Origin: Brachybacterium kimchii
GTDB taxonomy: Bacteria; Actinomycetota; Actinomycetes; Actinomycetales; Dermabacteraceae
NCBI RefSeq assembly: GCF_023373525.1
Contig: NZ_CP097218.1
Location: 3,472,001 to 3,536,000 of the forward strand
Length of the DNA: 64,000 bases
Reading direction: 5' to 3'
How positions within the stretch are numbered: position 1 is the stretch's first letter; each line of letters starts with the position of its first letter. The notes beneath the pieces were generated by a model. The model was given only the letters and a program-made list of their open reading frames with translations, ran no database searches and was not told where the DNA came from. A program made the position numbers and the translations under genes. Shown piece after piece: positions 8,238 to 16,045 of the stretch.

Positions 8238-9988
8238 CCCGCGCCCTGCGGGCCGACGTGCTCGTCGTCGGCTCCGGCATCGCAGGGCTGACGGCCGCCC
8301 TGCGCGCCGCCCGCACCTCCCGCGTGCTGCTCGTGACCAAGGGGGCGATCGACGCCTCGGCGACCGCGAAGGCCCAGGGAGGGATCGCCGGAGCCCTGCA
8401 TCCGGAGGACTCGCCCGCCCAGCACGCCGCCGACACGCTCATCGCGGGGGCGGGCCTGTGCCTCGAGGACGCCGTGCGCGTGCTCTGCGAGGAGGGACCG
8501 GCGCGGATCCGAGAGCTCATCGACCTCGGCGTCGCCTTCGACCGAGTCGAGGGGGACGCCGAGAAGCACGGGCTCCCGTACGCGATGGGCCTGGAGGGCG
8601 CGCACTCGCGGCCCCGCATCCTGCACGCCGGAGGGGACGCGACCGGTCGGGCGATCGAGGATGCCCTGGTCAGGGCAGTTCGACGTGCACCGATCGAGGT
8701 GCTCGAGCGGACGGCGCTCGTCGATCTGCTGGTCGCCGGGCCGAGCAGTGCCCGGTCCGGTCCCGGCGCCGCACGGGTTTCTGAGACTCCGGGCGTTCCC
8801 GCGGGAACGTTTTGTCCCGCTGCGCGGGACGAGGAGTATCAGTCCGCGAACCCTGGCGGGCGCGGGCACGGGAACGAGCGCGGGCACGCGTCCCGAGCCG
8901 TCGGCGCCGCGTTCCTCAGGGCCGACGGGACCCCGCTCGAGGTCCGCGCAGGCGCGGTGGTCCTCGCGACCGGCGGCGCCGGGCAGCTCTTCTCCCACAC
9001 CACGAACCCCGAGGTCGCCACGGGTGACGGCGTCGCCGCCGCCTGGCGCGCAGGCGCGCGCGTCGCCGACCTCGAGTTCGTGCAGTTCCACCCCACGGCA
9101 CTCACCGGGAGCGCCTTCCTCGTCTCCGAGGCCGTGCGCGGAGAGGGCGCCGTCCTGCGCGATGCGGAGGGCCGGCGTTTCATGCCCGACATCGACCCGC
9201 GCGCCGAGCTCGCGCCCCGCGACGTCGTCGCCCGGGCCATCGCCCGCGTCATGGCCGCCCAGCACGGGCGCCCCGTCCTGCTGGACGCGACGGACATCGG
9301 CCGCGCCGAGCTCGCCCGACGCTTCCCGACGATCGACGCCGCCGTGCGCGCGGCGGGGCTCGACTGGGCAACCCAACCGATCCCGGTGACCCCGGCCGCG
9401 CACTACGCGATGGGCGGGATCCGCACCGACCTCGACGGGCGCACGAGCCTCCCGAGCCTGTTCGCCGCGGGGGAGTGCGCCTGCACCGGCGTGCACGGCG
9501 CGAACCGCCTGGCCTCGAACTCCCTGCTCGAAGGTGCCGTGTTCGGTGCGCGCGCCGGAGAGATCGCGGCTGTCGAGGCCGCTTGGACGACCGCGGGTTC
9601 GGACGCTGAGGCCGACGCAGCACCTGCCGCAGCCTTCGCGGCGCTCGCCGCGGTGCCTGCAGCGGGGCCCGCATGGACACGCCGCGACCTGCAGGAGCTC
9701 ATGTGGGAGCACGTGGGGCTGCTGCGCACGGGCGACCAGCTCGCGCACGCCGCCCGGGTCCTGGACGGCTGGTCCGCCCCGGCGCCCAGCACCGTGGCCG
9801 CGGTCGAGGATCGCAACCTCCTGCATCTCGCCCGCCTCACGGTCGCGGCGGCCCGCGCCCGCACGGCCTCCGCCGGTGCCCACCACCGGCTCGACGATCC
9901 GTCCGCGCCGGAGGCGTCGCCCGCGCCCGTGCTCGAACCCCATACCGCCCCCGCCGCCCGCACCCTCCAGGAGGCCCACGCATGCTGA
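8234..9988 (+). CDS. nadB: L-aspartate oxidase
   Basis: An FAD enzyme oxidising L-aspartate to iminoaspartate for NadA. Residues 8-22 carry the Rossmann VVGSGIAGLTAAL, followed by KAQGGIAGALHPEDSP, the second FAD motif VVLATGGAGQLF and the active-site HPTALTGSAFLVSEAVRGEGA. HGANRLASNSLLEGAVFG closes the flavin domain. At 584 residues it exceeds the usual 540, largely because of a low-complexity segment around residues 175-220 that includes a 62-base palindromic element (listed separately) read through in frame. The start overlaps nadA (ATGA) and the end overlaps nadC by 7 bases. Confidence 0.95.
   Translation: MTRALRADVLVVGSGIAGLTAALRAARTSRVLLVTKGAIDASATAKAQGGIAGALHPEDSPAQHAADTLIAGAGLCLEDAVRVLCEEGPARIRELIDLGVAFDRVEGDAEKHGLPYAMGLEGAHSRPRILHAGGDATGRAIEDALVRAVRRAPIEVLERTALVDLLVAGPSSARSGPGAARVSETPGVPAGTFCPAARDEEYQSANPGGRGHGNERGHASRAVGAAFLRADGTPLEVRAGAVVLATGGAGQLFSHTTNPEVATGDGVAAAWRAGARVADLEFVQFHPTALTGSAFLVSEAVRGEGAVLRDAEGRRFMPDIDPRAELAPRDVVARAIARVMAAQHGRPVLLDATDIGRAELARRFPTIDAAVRAAGLDWATQPIPVTPAAHYAMGGIRTDLDGRTSLPSLFAAGECACTGVHGANRLASNSLLEGAVFGARAGEIAAVEAAWTTAGSDAEADAAPAAAFAALAAVPAAGPAWTRRDLQELMWEHVGLLRTGDQLAHAARVLDGWSAPAPSTVAAVEDRNLLHLARLTVAAARARTASAGAHHRLDDPSAPEASPAPVLEPHTAPAARTLQEAHAC
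8781..8842. repeat. Small palindromic element inside nadB (REP/MITE-like)
   Basis: Bounded by CTGAGACTCC at 8781-8790 and GGAGTATCAG at 8833-8842, which are inverted repeats matching at 9 of 10 positions. Between them lie a perfect 16-base palindrome (8794-8809, arms CGTTCCCG and CGGGAACG) and a hairpin with 7-bp stem GTCCCGC/GCGGGAC (8814-8830). Coding continues through it without a stop. The architecture is that of a repetitive extragenic palindrome or miniature inverted-repeat element tolerated in a non-conserved loop of NadB. Confidence 0.6.
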
Positions 9989-10842
9989 CCACCGCCCACA
10001 TCGACCGCGTCGTCGCCGCGGCGCTCGCCGAGGACGCGCCCTGGGGCGACGCCACCGGCGAGGCCTTCCTCCCCGCGGACGCCCACGCCGCGGCGCAGCT
10101 CACCGCCCGCGAGGCCGGAGTGCTCGCAGGCATCGACGTCGCCGGCGCGGCCTTCCGGCTCACCGACCCCTCGATCCAGGTCACCGCGCGCGCCGCCGAC
10201 GGCGACTCCTTCACCGCCGGCCAGGTGCTCGCCGAGATCGAGGGGCCCGCGCGCGCCGTGCTCCAGGCGGAGCGAATCGCCCTGAACTTCGCCCAGCGCA
10301 TGTCCGGCATCGCGACCCTCACCCGCGCCTTCGTCGACGCGGTCGAGGGGACGGGCGCGCGCATCACCGACACCCGCAAGACCACACCCGGACTGCGCGC
10401 CCTCGAGCGCCACGCGGTGCGCTGCGGCGGCGGCGTGAACCACCGCTTCTCCCTGTCCGACGGCGTGATGGCCAAGGACAACCACCTCGCGGTGCTGCGC
10501 AGCCAGGGCCTCGACCTCACCGAGGCGATCCGCACCGCCCGCGAGCGCCTCGGGCACATGACGCGGCTCGAGGTCGAGGTGGACCGCATCGACCAGATCG
10601 AGCCCGTCCTCGCCGGGGGCGTCGACGTCATCATGCTCGACAACTTCTCGCTCGCCGACCTCGAGCGCGGCGTGGAGATCGTCGGCGGCCGCGCGATCGT
10701 CGAGGCCAGCGGCAACGTCACCCTCGAGACCGTCGGCGACATCGCCCGCACGGGCGTCGACGTGATCTCCTCCGGCGCCCTCACCCATTCGGTGCGCAGC
10801 CTCGACCTGGGGCTCGACGCGACGGTGAGCGCTGCCCGGTGA
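9982..10842 (+). CDS. nadC: Nicotinate-nucleotide pyrophosphorylase (quinolinate phosphoribosyltransferase)
   Basis: Converts quinolinate and PRPP to nicotinate mononucleotide, the third step of de novo NAD synthesis. The length of 286 residues is normal. Motifs include ERIALNFAQRMSGIATLT, TDTRKTTPGLRALERHAVRCGGG with PRPP and quinolinate contacts, and the HRFSLSDGVMAKDNH loop. VDVIMLDNF and EASGNVTLETV are the phosphate-binding strands. The ATG at 9982 follows CCAGGAGG and overlaps the end of nadB; its stop overlaps the start of the cysteine desulfurase. Confidence 0.95.
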   Translation: MLTTAHIDRVVAAALAEDAPWGDATGEAFLPADAHAAAQLTAREAGVLAGIDVAGAAFRLTDPSIQVTARAADGDSFTAGQVLAEIEGPARAVLQAERIALNFAQRMSGIATLTRAFVDAVEGTGARITDTRKTTPGLRALERHAVRCGGGVNHRFSLSDGVMAKDNHLAVLRSQGLDLTEAIRTARERLGHMTRLEVEVDRIDQIEPVLAGGVDVIMLDNFSLADLERGVEIVGGRAIVEASGNVTLETVGDIARTGVDVISSGALTHSVRSLDLGLDATVSAAR

Positions 10843-12008
10843 TGCTGTATCTCGACGCCGCCGCGACCGACGCGGTGCGGCGCGAGGCCCTCGAGGCCGC
10901 GTGGCCCTACCTGACCGGCGTGTTCGGCAACCCCTCGAGCCACCACAGCGCGGGGGAGGCCGCCGCCGCGGGTCTCGCCGACGCCCGCTCCCGGGTCGCG
11001 GCCGTGCTGGGGGCTCGCCGCAGCGACGTCACCTTCACCAGCGGCGGCAGCGAGGCCGCGAACCTCGCGATCAAGGGGCTGGCGCTCGCGAACCCGCGCG
11101 GGAAGCACCTGGTCACCTCGCCCATCGAGCACGAGGCAGTCCTCGGCAGCATCGACCACCTGCGGCGTGTGCACAGCTTCGAGGTCTCCTTCGTGAGCCC
11201 GTCGGCCGACGGGACGATCGCGCCGGAGGCCTTGCGCGAGGTGCTGAGGGAGGACACGACCCTGGTGTCCCTCGCATACGCGAACAACGAGGTGGGAGCG
11301 ATCTCCGACGTGCCCGCGCTCGCGGAGGAGGCGCACCGGGCCGGGGCCCTCCTGCACACCGACGCCGTCCAGGCGGCCGGCTGGCTCGACCTGCGCGGGC
11401 TCGGCGCGGACGCGCTGACGATCTCGGGGCACAAGCTCGGCGCGCCCAAGGGGATCGGCGCCGCGATCATCCGCGGCCGCCTGCCCCTCGAACCGCTCGT
11501 CCACGGCGGCGGGCAGGAGGCCGGCCGACGCTCGGGCACCGAGAACGTCGCCTTCGCGGTCGCGCTCGCGACCGCGCTCGAGCTCGCGGAGTCCGAACGC
11601 GAGGACACGGCGGCCCGGCTCGCACCGCTCCGCGACGCCTTCATCGCGCGCGTCCTCGCCGCCTACGAGGGAGCGCTGCTCACAGGGCCGACGGCGGAGG
11701 CCGCGAGGGCGGATCATCCGTCGGCCACGGAGCGGCCGGACCGGCGACTGCCCGGCCACGCCTCCTTCTGCTTCCCCGGGACCAGCGGCGAGTCCGTGCT
11801 GCTGGACCTCGAGGAGCACGGGGTCATCGCCTCGAGCGGCTCGGCGTGCGCGGCCGGCAGCGACGAGCCCTCGCACGTGCTCACGGCCCTGGGCGTCCCG
11901 CTCGAGGTGGCGCAGACGGCCGTGCGCTTCAGCTTCCCCCGCAGTGCGGACGCGCAGACCCTGGAGGCCGCGACCGCGGCGGTGGAGTCGGTGCTGCGGA
12001 AGCGGTGA
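10842..12008 (+). CDS. NifS-like cysteine desulfurase of the NAD operon
   Basis: A 388-residue PLP enzyme of the NifS/IscS class that takes sulfur from cysteine. The PLP lysine is in TISGHKLGAPKG and the persulfide cysteine in ASSGSACAAGSDEPSH; other class motifs are YLDAAATD and FTSGGSEAANLAIKG. Its start overlaps the nadC stop by one base, so it is translationally coupled. The likely task is supplying sulfur for the NadA iron-sulfur cluster, as with NadS/NifS homologues fused to nad operons in other bacteria. A weak GGCGCT/AGCGCC hairpin follows at 12018-12037. Confidence 0.92.
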   Translation: MLYLDAAATDAVRREALEAAWPYLTGVFGNPSSHHSAGEAAAAGLADARSRVAAVLGARRSDVTFTSGGSEAANLAIKGLALANPRGKHLVTSPIEHEAVLGSIDHLRRVHSFEVSFVSPSADGTIAPEALREVLREDTTLVSLAYANNEVGAISDVPALAEEAHRAGALLHTDAVQAAGWLDLRGLGADALTISGHKLGAPKGIGAAIIRGRLPLEPLVHGGGQEAGRRSGTENVAFAVALATALELAESEREDTAARLAPLRDAFIARVLAAYEGALLTGPTAEAARADHPSATERPDRRLPGHASFCFPGTSGESVLLDLEEHGVIASSGSACAAGSDEPSHVLTALGVPLEVAQTAVRFSFPRSADAQTLEAATAAVESVLRKR

Positions 12009-12083
12009 GGCGTGCTCGGCGCTCAGCACTCAGCGCCAGACATCAGTGCCCAGCCCCTGGAAGCGCCTCCTCTGCACCCGCCC

Positions 12084-12524
12084 CTATCGCTGCGTCCGCG
12101 ACCGCGCGTCGAGGTGGAAGGCCAGGAACAGCAGCGCCGCCACGACGACCAGCAGGGGGATCCACAGGGGCGCGTGGATGCTCTCGATGACGAGCGAGGA
12201 CAGCAGCGTCAGGCCGATGACGCCCAGGAAGATCATCCGCGAGGCGACGGGCGTGGGAGCCGTGCCGGTGCGCGGCAGGTCGGAGCGTCGGATCGCGATC
12301 CCGTACAGCAGCACGCCCGCCGCGAGCAGCGCGAACATCACCAGCAGCCGCGCCAGCCCGTTCGAGATCAGCCACGGTGCATAGGGCATGAGCACGCCGC
12401 CCGCCATCAGCAGCGAGGAGAGCACCTGTCCGGGCCAGAGCGACCGGCCGGGTGCCTCGCTCCGCGGCGTCGCCGTGCTCGCCGCGGGCTTCCGCGGGCT
12501 CGCGTCCTTCCTCCCTGCGCTCAT
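12084..12524 (-). CDS. Small multi-pass membrane protein, unknown function
   Basis: A 146-residue protein with a Lys/Arg/Pro-rich cytosolic start and four hydrophobic segments at about residues 35-55, 60-80, 98-115 and 118-136. No family motif is recognised. The start codon overlaps the stop of the upstream PLP dehydratase (ATGA), so the two are one transcription unit on the minus strand. It converges on the nad operon. Confidence 0.75.
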   Translation of the reverse strand: MSAGRKDASPRKPAASTATPRSEAPGRSLWPGQVLSSLLMAGGVLMPYAPWLISNGLARLLVMFALLAAGVLLYGIAIRRSDLPRTGTAPTPVASRMIFLGVIGLTLLSSLVIESIHAPLWIPLLVVVAALLFLAFHLDARSRTQR

Positions 12525-13564
12525 GCCGCACCTCCTGCCGGGTCGCCGCTGCCTGCGTGTTCGTCGTCGCCCAAGTTCTTGCCCACGCCCACGCCCTCGC
12601 CGTCGCCCACGAGCTCGGCGAACCGGGCGAGGTCCACGTTCCCGCCCGAGAGGATCACGCCCACGCGGGGCCGTCTGCCGAGGTCACCGGCCAGATCCTG
12701 TGCCTGCGCGACGGCGGCGGCGAGTCCCAGGCAGCCCGTCGGCTCCACCACGGTCTTCATCCGCGCCGCGAGGAACCGCATCTGGGCGACGAGCTCGGCG
12801 TCGCTCGCGGTGAGGATGCCGCTCGCGCGCTCGCGGATGATCGCGAAGGTCGTGTCGCCGACGCGCGTGGTCTGCGCGCCGTCGGCGACGGTCCGCGGCA
12901 CGTCGATGGACACCGGCTCGCCCGCCTCGAGGGAGCGGCGCACGTCGTCCCCGGCCTCCGGCTCCACGCCGAACACGCGGCAGGCGGGGGAGAGGTCGGA
13001 CGCGGCCAGCAGGCTGCCCGAGAGCAGGCCCCCGCCTCCGCAGGGCACGAACAGCAGGTCCAGCTCGCCCGCGTCCTCGAGGAGCTCGAGAGCCGCGGTG
13101 CCCTGGCCGGCGATGATCGACGGATGGTCGAAGGGCGGGATGACCTCCGCGCCCTGATCTCGGGCGATGCTGCGCGCGATCGCGGTGCGGTCCTCGCGGT
13201 AGCGGTCGTAGAGGACCACCTCGGCGCCGTAGCCGCGGGTCGCGGCGAGCTTCGCGGCCGGGGAGTCCTCCGGCATGACGATGGTGGCGCGGCGCCCCTG
13301 CTCGCGCGCCGCGAGCGCGACCGCCTGCGCATGGTTGCCGGAGGAGAACGCGACCACGGGAGTCACGGGGGCGAGGGCGCTCAGCGCCGTGAAGGCGCCG
13401 CGGAACTTGAACGCACCGACGCGCTGCAGGTTCTCCGCCTTCAGCAGCATCTCGCAGCCGGTCAGAGCGTCGAGCGTGCGGGAGGTGAGCACGGGCGTGC
13501 GATGGGCGACGCCGTCCAGGAGGCGCGCGGCCTCGCGCACGTCGGCGATCGTGGGTGCGCTCAC
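12521..13564 (-). CDS. Threonine/serine dehydratase-like PLP enzyme
   Basis: A 347-residue fold-type II PLP enzyme. The PLP lysine is in GAFKFRGA (about residue 53), the cofactor-Asn motif is SSGNHAQAVALAA, and the glycine-rich phosphate loop is PCGGGGLLSG; SGGN near the end contacts the pyridine ring. It lacks the C-terminal ACT-like regulatory domain of biosynthetic IlvA, so a catabolic threonine/serine dehydratase or serine racemase is likelier. The last 25 residues are a disordered tail. The start is GTG after GGAAGAAGGAACC. It is coupled to the small membrane protein downstream. Confidence 0.85.
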   Translation of the reverse strand: MSAPTIADVREAARLLDGVAHRTPVLTSRTLDALTGCEMLLKAENLQRVGAFKFRGAFTALSALAPVTPVVAFSSGNHAQAVALAAREQGRRATIVMPEDSPAAKLAATRGYGAEVVLYDRYREDRTAIARSIARDQGAEVIPPFDHPSIIAGQGTAALELLEDAGELDLLFVPCGGGGLLSGSLLAASDLSPACRVFGVEPEAGDDVRRSLEAGEPVSIDVPRTVADGAQTTRVGDTTFAIIRERASGILTASDAELVAQMRFLAARMKTVVEPTGCLGLAAAVAQAQDLAGDLGRRPRVGVILSGGNVDLARFAELVGDGEGVGVGKNLGDDEHAGSGDPAGGAA

Positions 13565-13649
13565 GCGGTTCCTTCTTCCTGCTGGGGGTCCGATCCGACT
13601 CTATGCGGCCGACGGGACCGGCCGTCGGACCCCTGCGTACGGTGGGGCC

Positions 13650-14363
13650 ATGGCGACACCGACCACCGGTCCCTTCGGCGTCCTCCCCACCGCGCCCTAC
13701 GACCCGCCCGTGCCGCCGCACGCCGCCGGGACGGACGTGGTCCAGCGCAGCGTCCGCGACTTCCCCGAGACGGGCCCGGCCGTGGGCTTCGCCGTCGCCG
13801 GCACGGTCCTGCACGACTCCGAGGACCTCATCGTGATGATGACCGTCCCCGGCTCGGAGATGGCGGGGCGCGGCGGCCCCCGCTCGGGCCCGAACGGCCG
13901 GCTCGTCGCGCCGGGGGACTGGGACGGCTCCTACGAGCTGTCCGCGTGGCGCGGCAGCACGGTGGTGCGCGCGCACCGACCGGGCGAGCCCTGGTCGATC
14001 TGGCGCTGGCACGACGGCACGGACTGGACGCCCCGCTGGTACGGGAACCTGGAGGCGCCCTGGCGGCGCACCCCGCTCGGCTACGACATGCAGGACTGGG
14101 CGCTCGACGTGGTCGCCGAGGGCGATCCCGCGACCGACGACTGGCGCGTCGCGATGAAGGACGAGGACGAGCTGGCATGGTTCGTGGACAACGGCACCGC
14201 GACCCGCGAGATCGCCGAGCGCATCACCGAGGTGGGAGCGACGGTGCGGGGCATCTTCGAGCGCCGTGAGGGTCTGGTCGGCGCCGACTGGGGCGCCTTC
14301 GTCCCTCCGGACGACGCGGGACTCGTGACGTTTCCGGAGGGCTGGCAGGAGCTGCGGCCATGA
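13650..14363 (+). CDS. DUF402 domain protein
   Basis: A 237-residue soluble protein. The centre reads as the DUF402 fold: WSIWRWHDGTDWTPRWYGNLEAPWRRTPLGYDMQDWALDVV-type spacing with conserved W, Y-N-L and D-x-x-L-D residues, followed by an acidic MKDEDEL segment. DUF402 members include nucleoside phosphatases and FAU-1-like RNA-binding proteins; the actinobacterial type here has no assigned substrate. The start ATG lies 86 bases from the divergent dehydratase start, so a shared control region is possible. Confidence 0.75.
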   Translation: MATPTTGPFGVLPTAPYDPPVPPHAAGTDVVQRSVRDFPETGPAVGFAVAGTVLHDSEDLIVMMTVPGSEMAGRGGPRSGPNGRLVAPGDWDGSYELSAWRGSTVVRAHRPGEPWSIWRWHDGTDWTPRWYGNLEAPWRRTPLGYDMQDWALDVVAEGDPATDDWRVAMKDEDELAWFVDNGTATREIAERITEVGATVRGIFERREGLVGADWGAFVPPDDAGLVTFPEGWQELRP

Positions 14364-14418
14364 GGCCGCTGCGATTGCCGCTGCCGCCGCAGGTACGACG
14401 ACGAGAGGGGAGAGCGCC

Positions 14419-14844
14419 TTGGACCAGCGCACGCGGCTGAGCATCCTCCTGGGGTTCCTCGCCGTGCTCGTCCTCGCGATCGTGATCGGGGTCGAGAGTC
14501 TTACGGCGGGCACGCTCGTCGGCGTGTTCGGCTGCCTCGTGGTGCTCTCGATCGGCTGGTGGTCGGGCAGGCGCGGACGGCACACCGCGTGGGCCGAGGC
14601 GTCGGCGCGGATCGCACCGGGCCGCGCCCTGGTGCTGTGGAAGCCCGGCTGCGTCTACTGCGAGCGTCTGCTGCTGAGTCTGGGTCGCGACCCGCGCGTG
14701 ACCTGGGTGAACGTGTGGCAGGACGAGCAGGCGAACGCACGCGTGCGCGAGCTGAACGGCGGCGACGAGCTCACGCCCACGGTGATCATCGGCGACGAGG
14801 TGCTGCGCAATCCCACGGCCGACGAGATCCGCGCGCTGCTCTGA
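14419..14844 (+). CDS. Membrane-anchored glutaredoxin-like (mycoredoxin-like) protein
   Basis: A 141-residue protein. Residues 7-50 form two hydrophobic segments, followed by a cytoplasmic thioredoxin-fold domain with KPGCVYCERLL (CxxC near residue 78) and the cis-proline element LTPTVIIGDE. Mycoredoxins of actinobacteria use a CxxC of this kind to reduce mycothiol mixed disulfides. The N-terminal membrane hairpin is an unusual addition. The start is TTG at 14419 preceded by GAGAGGGGAGAG; no better start is seen. Confidence 0.8.
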   Translation: MDQRTRLSILLGFLAVLVLAIVIGVESLTAGTLVGVFGCLVVLSIGWWSGRRGRHTAWAEASARIAPGRALVLWKPGCVYCERLLLSLGRDPRVTWVNVWQDEQANARVRELNGGDELTPTVIIGDEVLRNPTADEIRALL

Positions 14845-14913
14845 TCAGGGTCGATGGGGCCGTCGGGCCGATCCGATCCGCAGCGGACGTGCCCGCTCGG
14901 CGCGGCGAACCGC

Positions 14914-15447
14914 TCAGCGCGGGGAGGCGGGTGCGGGGCCGTCGACGTCCTGCGGGCCCGTCGCAGTGGGCTGGACGAAGTGCCCCTCCCGGGCGCGCTG
15001 CAGCGACGCGACGTCGTCGAGGCGCAGCAGCGCGGTGAAGCCGAGGAAGACGACGAGCATGGCGAGGATCCCCCATGCGGTGAATCCGAGGCTCTCCGCG
15101 AGGAACGCGAGCACCACCAGCGGGACCGCCGTGATCGCACTCACCGCGACGATCGTGCCGCTGCGGGTCACGCGCCCTCCGAGATGACGGCGTCGGACGA
15201 GCCCTCCGAGGAAGAGTCCTCCGTACATGAGGACTGCATAGACCAGCCACGGCCACCAGCTCGTGGTCACGGTGGTGAGCACCATCATCACCGCGAGAGC
15301 GCCGCAGAGCATCACGGCCTGGAGCAGCGTGAGCGCCAGCGGGATGGGCCGAGGCGTGCTCCGCTCGGCCGATGCGTCCGCGGGATCCTGCGCCGTGCGC
15401 GCTGTCCGGAAGTCTTCGGGTGTCGGTGTCGTCGGCGTCGCCGGCAT
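14914..15447 (-). CDS. Multi-pass membrane protein, unknown function
   Basis: A 177-residue protein with a Thr/Pro-rich N-terminus and four hydrophobic segments (about residues 36-55, 60-78, 95-112 and 119-135), then a short cytosolic tail. No catalytic motif is visible. The ATG at 15447 is chosen because GAGGGGGAG precedes it; the open frame extends upstream but without such a site. It converges on the glutaredoxin-like gene. Confidence 0.65.
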   Translation of the reverse strand: MPATPTTPTPEDFRTARTAQDPADASAERSTPRPIPLALTLLQAVMLCGALAVMMVLTTVTTSWWPWLVYAVLMYGGLFLGGLVRRRHLGGRVTRSGTIVAVSAITAVPLVVLAFLAESLGFTAWGILAMLVVFLGFTALLRLDDVASLQRAREGHFVQPTATGPQDVDGPAPASPR

Positions 15448-16045
15448 CGTGCTCCCCCTCGGTCGCCGCGCCCTGTTCCCCGTCGTGCGGACCCTGCGCG
15501 GTGGACCGGGCCCGCTCCTCGACCGTACGGAACCGTCGCGGACGAGACAACCGTTCGGGTGCTCAGGGCGTGCGCACGGCACCGAAGATCAGGGTGCGGC
15601 GAAGCCCGAGAGCACCCCGAGCACGCGTAGACCCGTGTTCTCGCCGTCATCCTCTCCCTCCGTGCACCTCACATCGGGCCGCGCCAGACCCGATCGTGTG
15701 CGGAACGCACCTGTCGGCTGAAGGAGGAAGGTGATGAGGCCGCAACCAGCCGCGGTGACCTGGCAGAAGACCTCTGCCACCGGCGCGGCCCCGGCTGCCG
15801 GGCATCAAGGACGAGTGCGGGTGATTCTCATGGAGCTGACAATGAAGCAACGGCGAAGCGACAAGGAGAAGAACGCCCTCGCCTGCAAAGACACCGACTA
15901 TGCCGACAAGTTCAGCATCCTCGACGAACTCGTCGACCGCACCGGTCGACTCGAGCCACTGTCGATCGCAACGAGGTCGGCCATTCACCGGACCCGCGCC
16001 CCAACGGTCTGGAGACACCGGTGAGCGTCGCGGAGATTCTTGCTC
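15448..16045. other. Low-gene-density stretch with decayed sequence
   Basis: Nearly 600 bases hold no firm gene. It contains the GNAT-tail remnant listed separately. A plus-strand open frame at 15731-16024 has a Lys-rich middle (about residues 39-50) and is visibly less GC-biased than its surroundings. It has no recognisable family and is probably decayed or imported DNA. Confidence 0.45.
15563..15646 (-). pseudogene. Degenerate duplicate of the GNAT acetyltransferase 3' end
   Basis: The minus strand reads LRRTLIFGAVRTP then stop, against LRRTLIFGAVRSL then stop in the intact gene at 17517; 20 consecutive bases (15581-15600 region) are identical. An ENTG match lies just upstream but in another frame, so at least one indel has occurred. 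No other part of the acetyltransferase is recognisable. It looks like a remnant left by duplication or recombination about 1.9 kb from the intact copy. Confidence 0.65.

Noticed and set aside
12043..12531. Alternative minus-strand frame overlapping the small membrane protein
   Set aside because: Charged, low-complexity product without membrane segments; the 12084-12524 frame has four clear ones and ATGA coupling.
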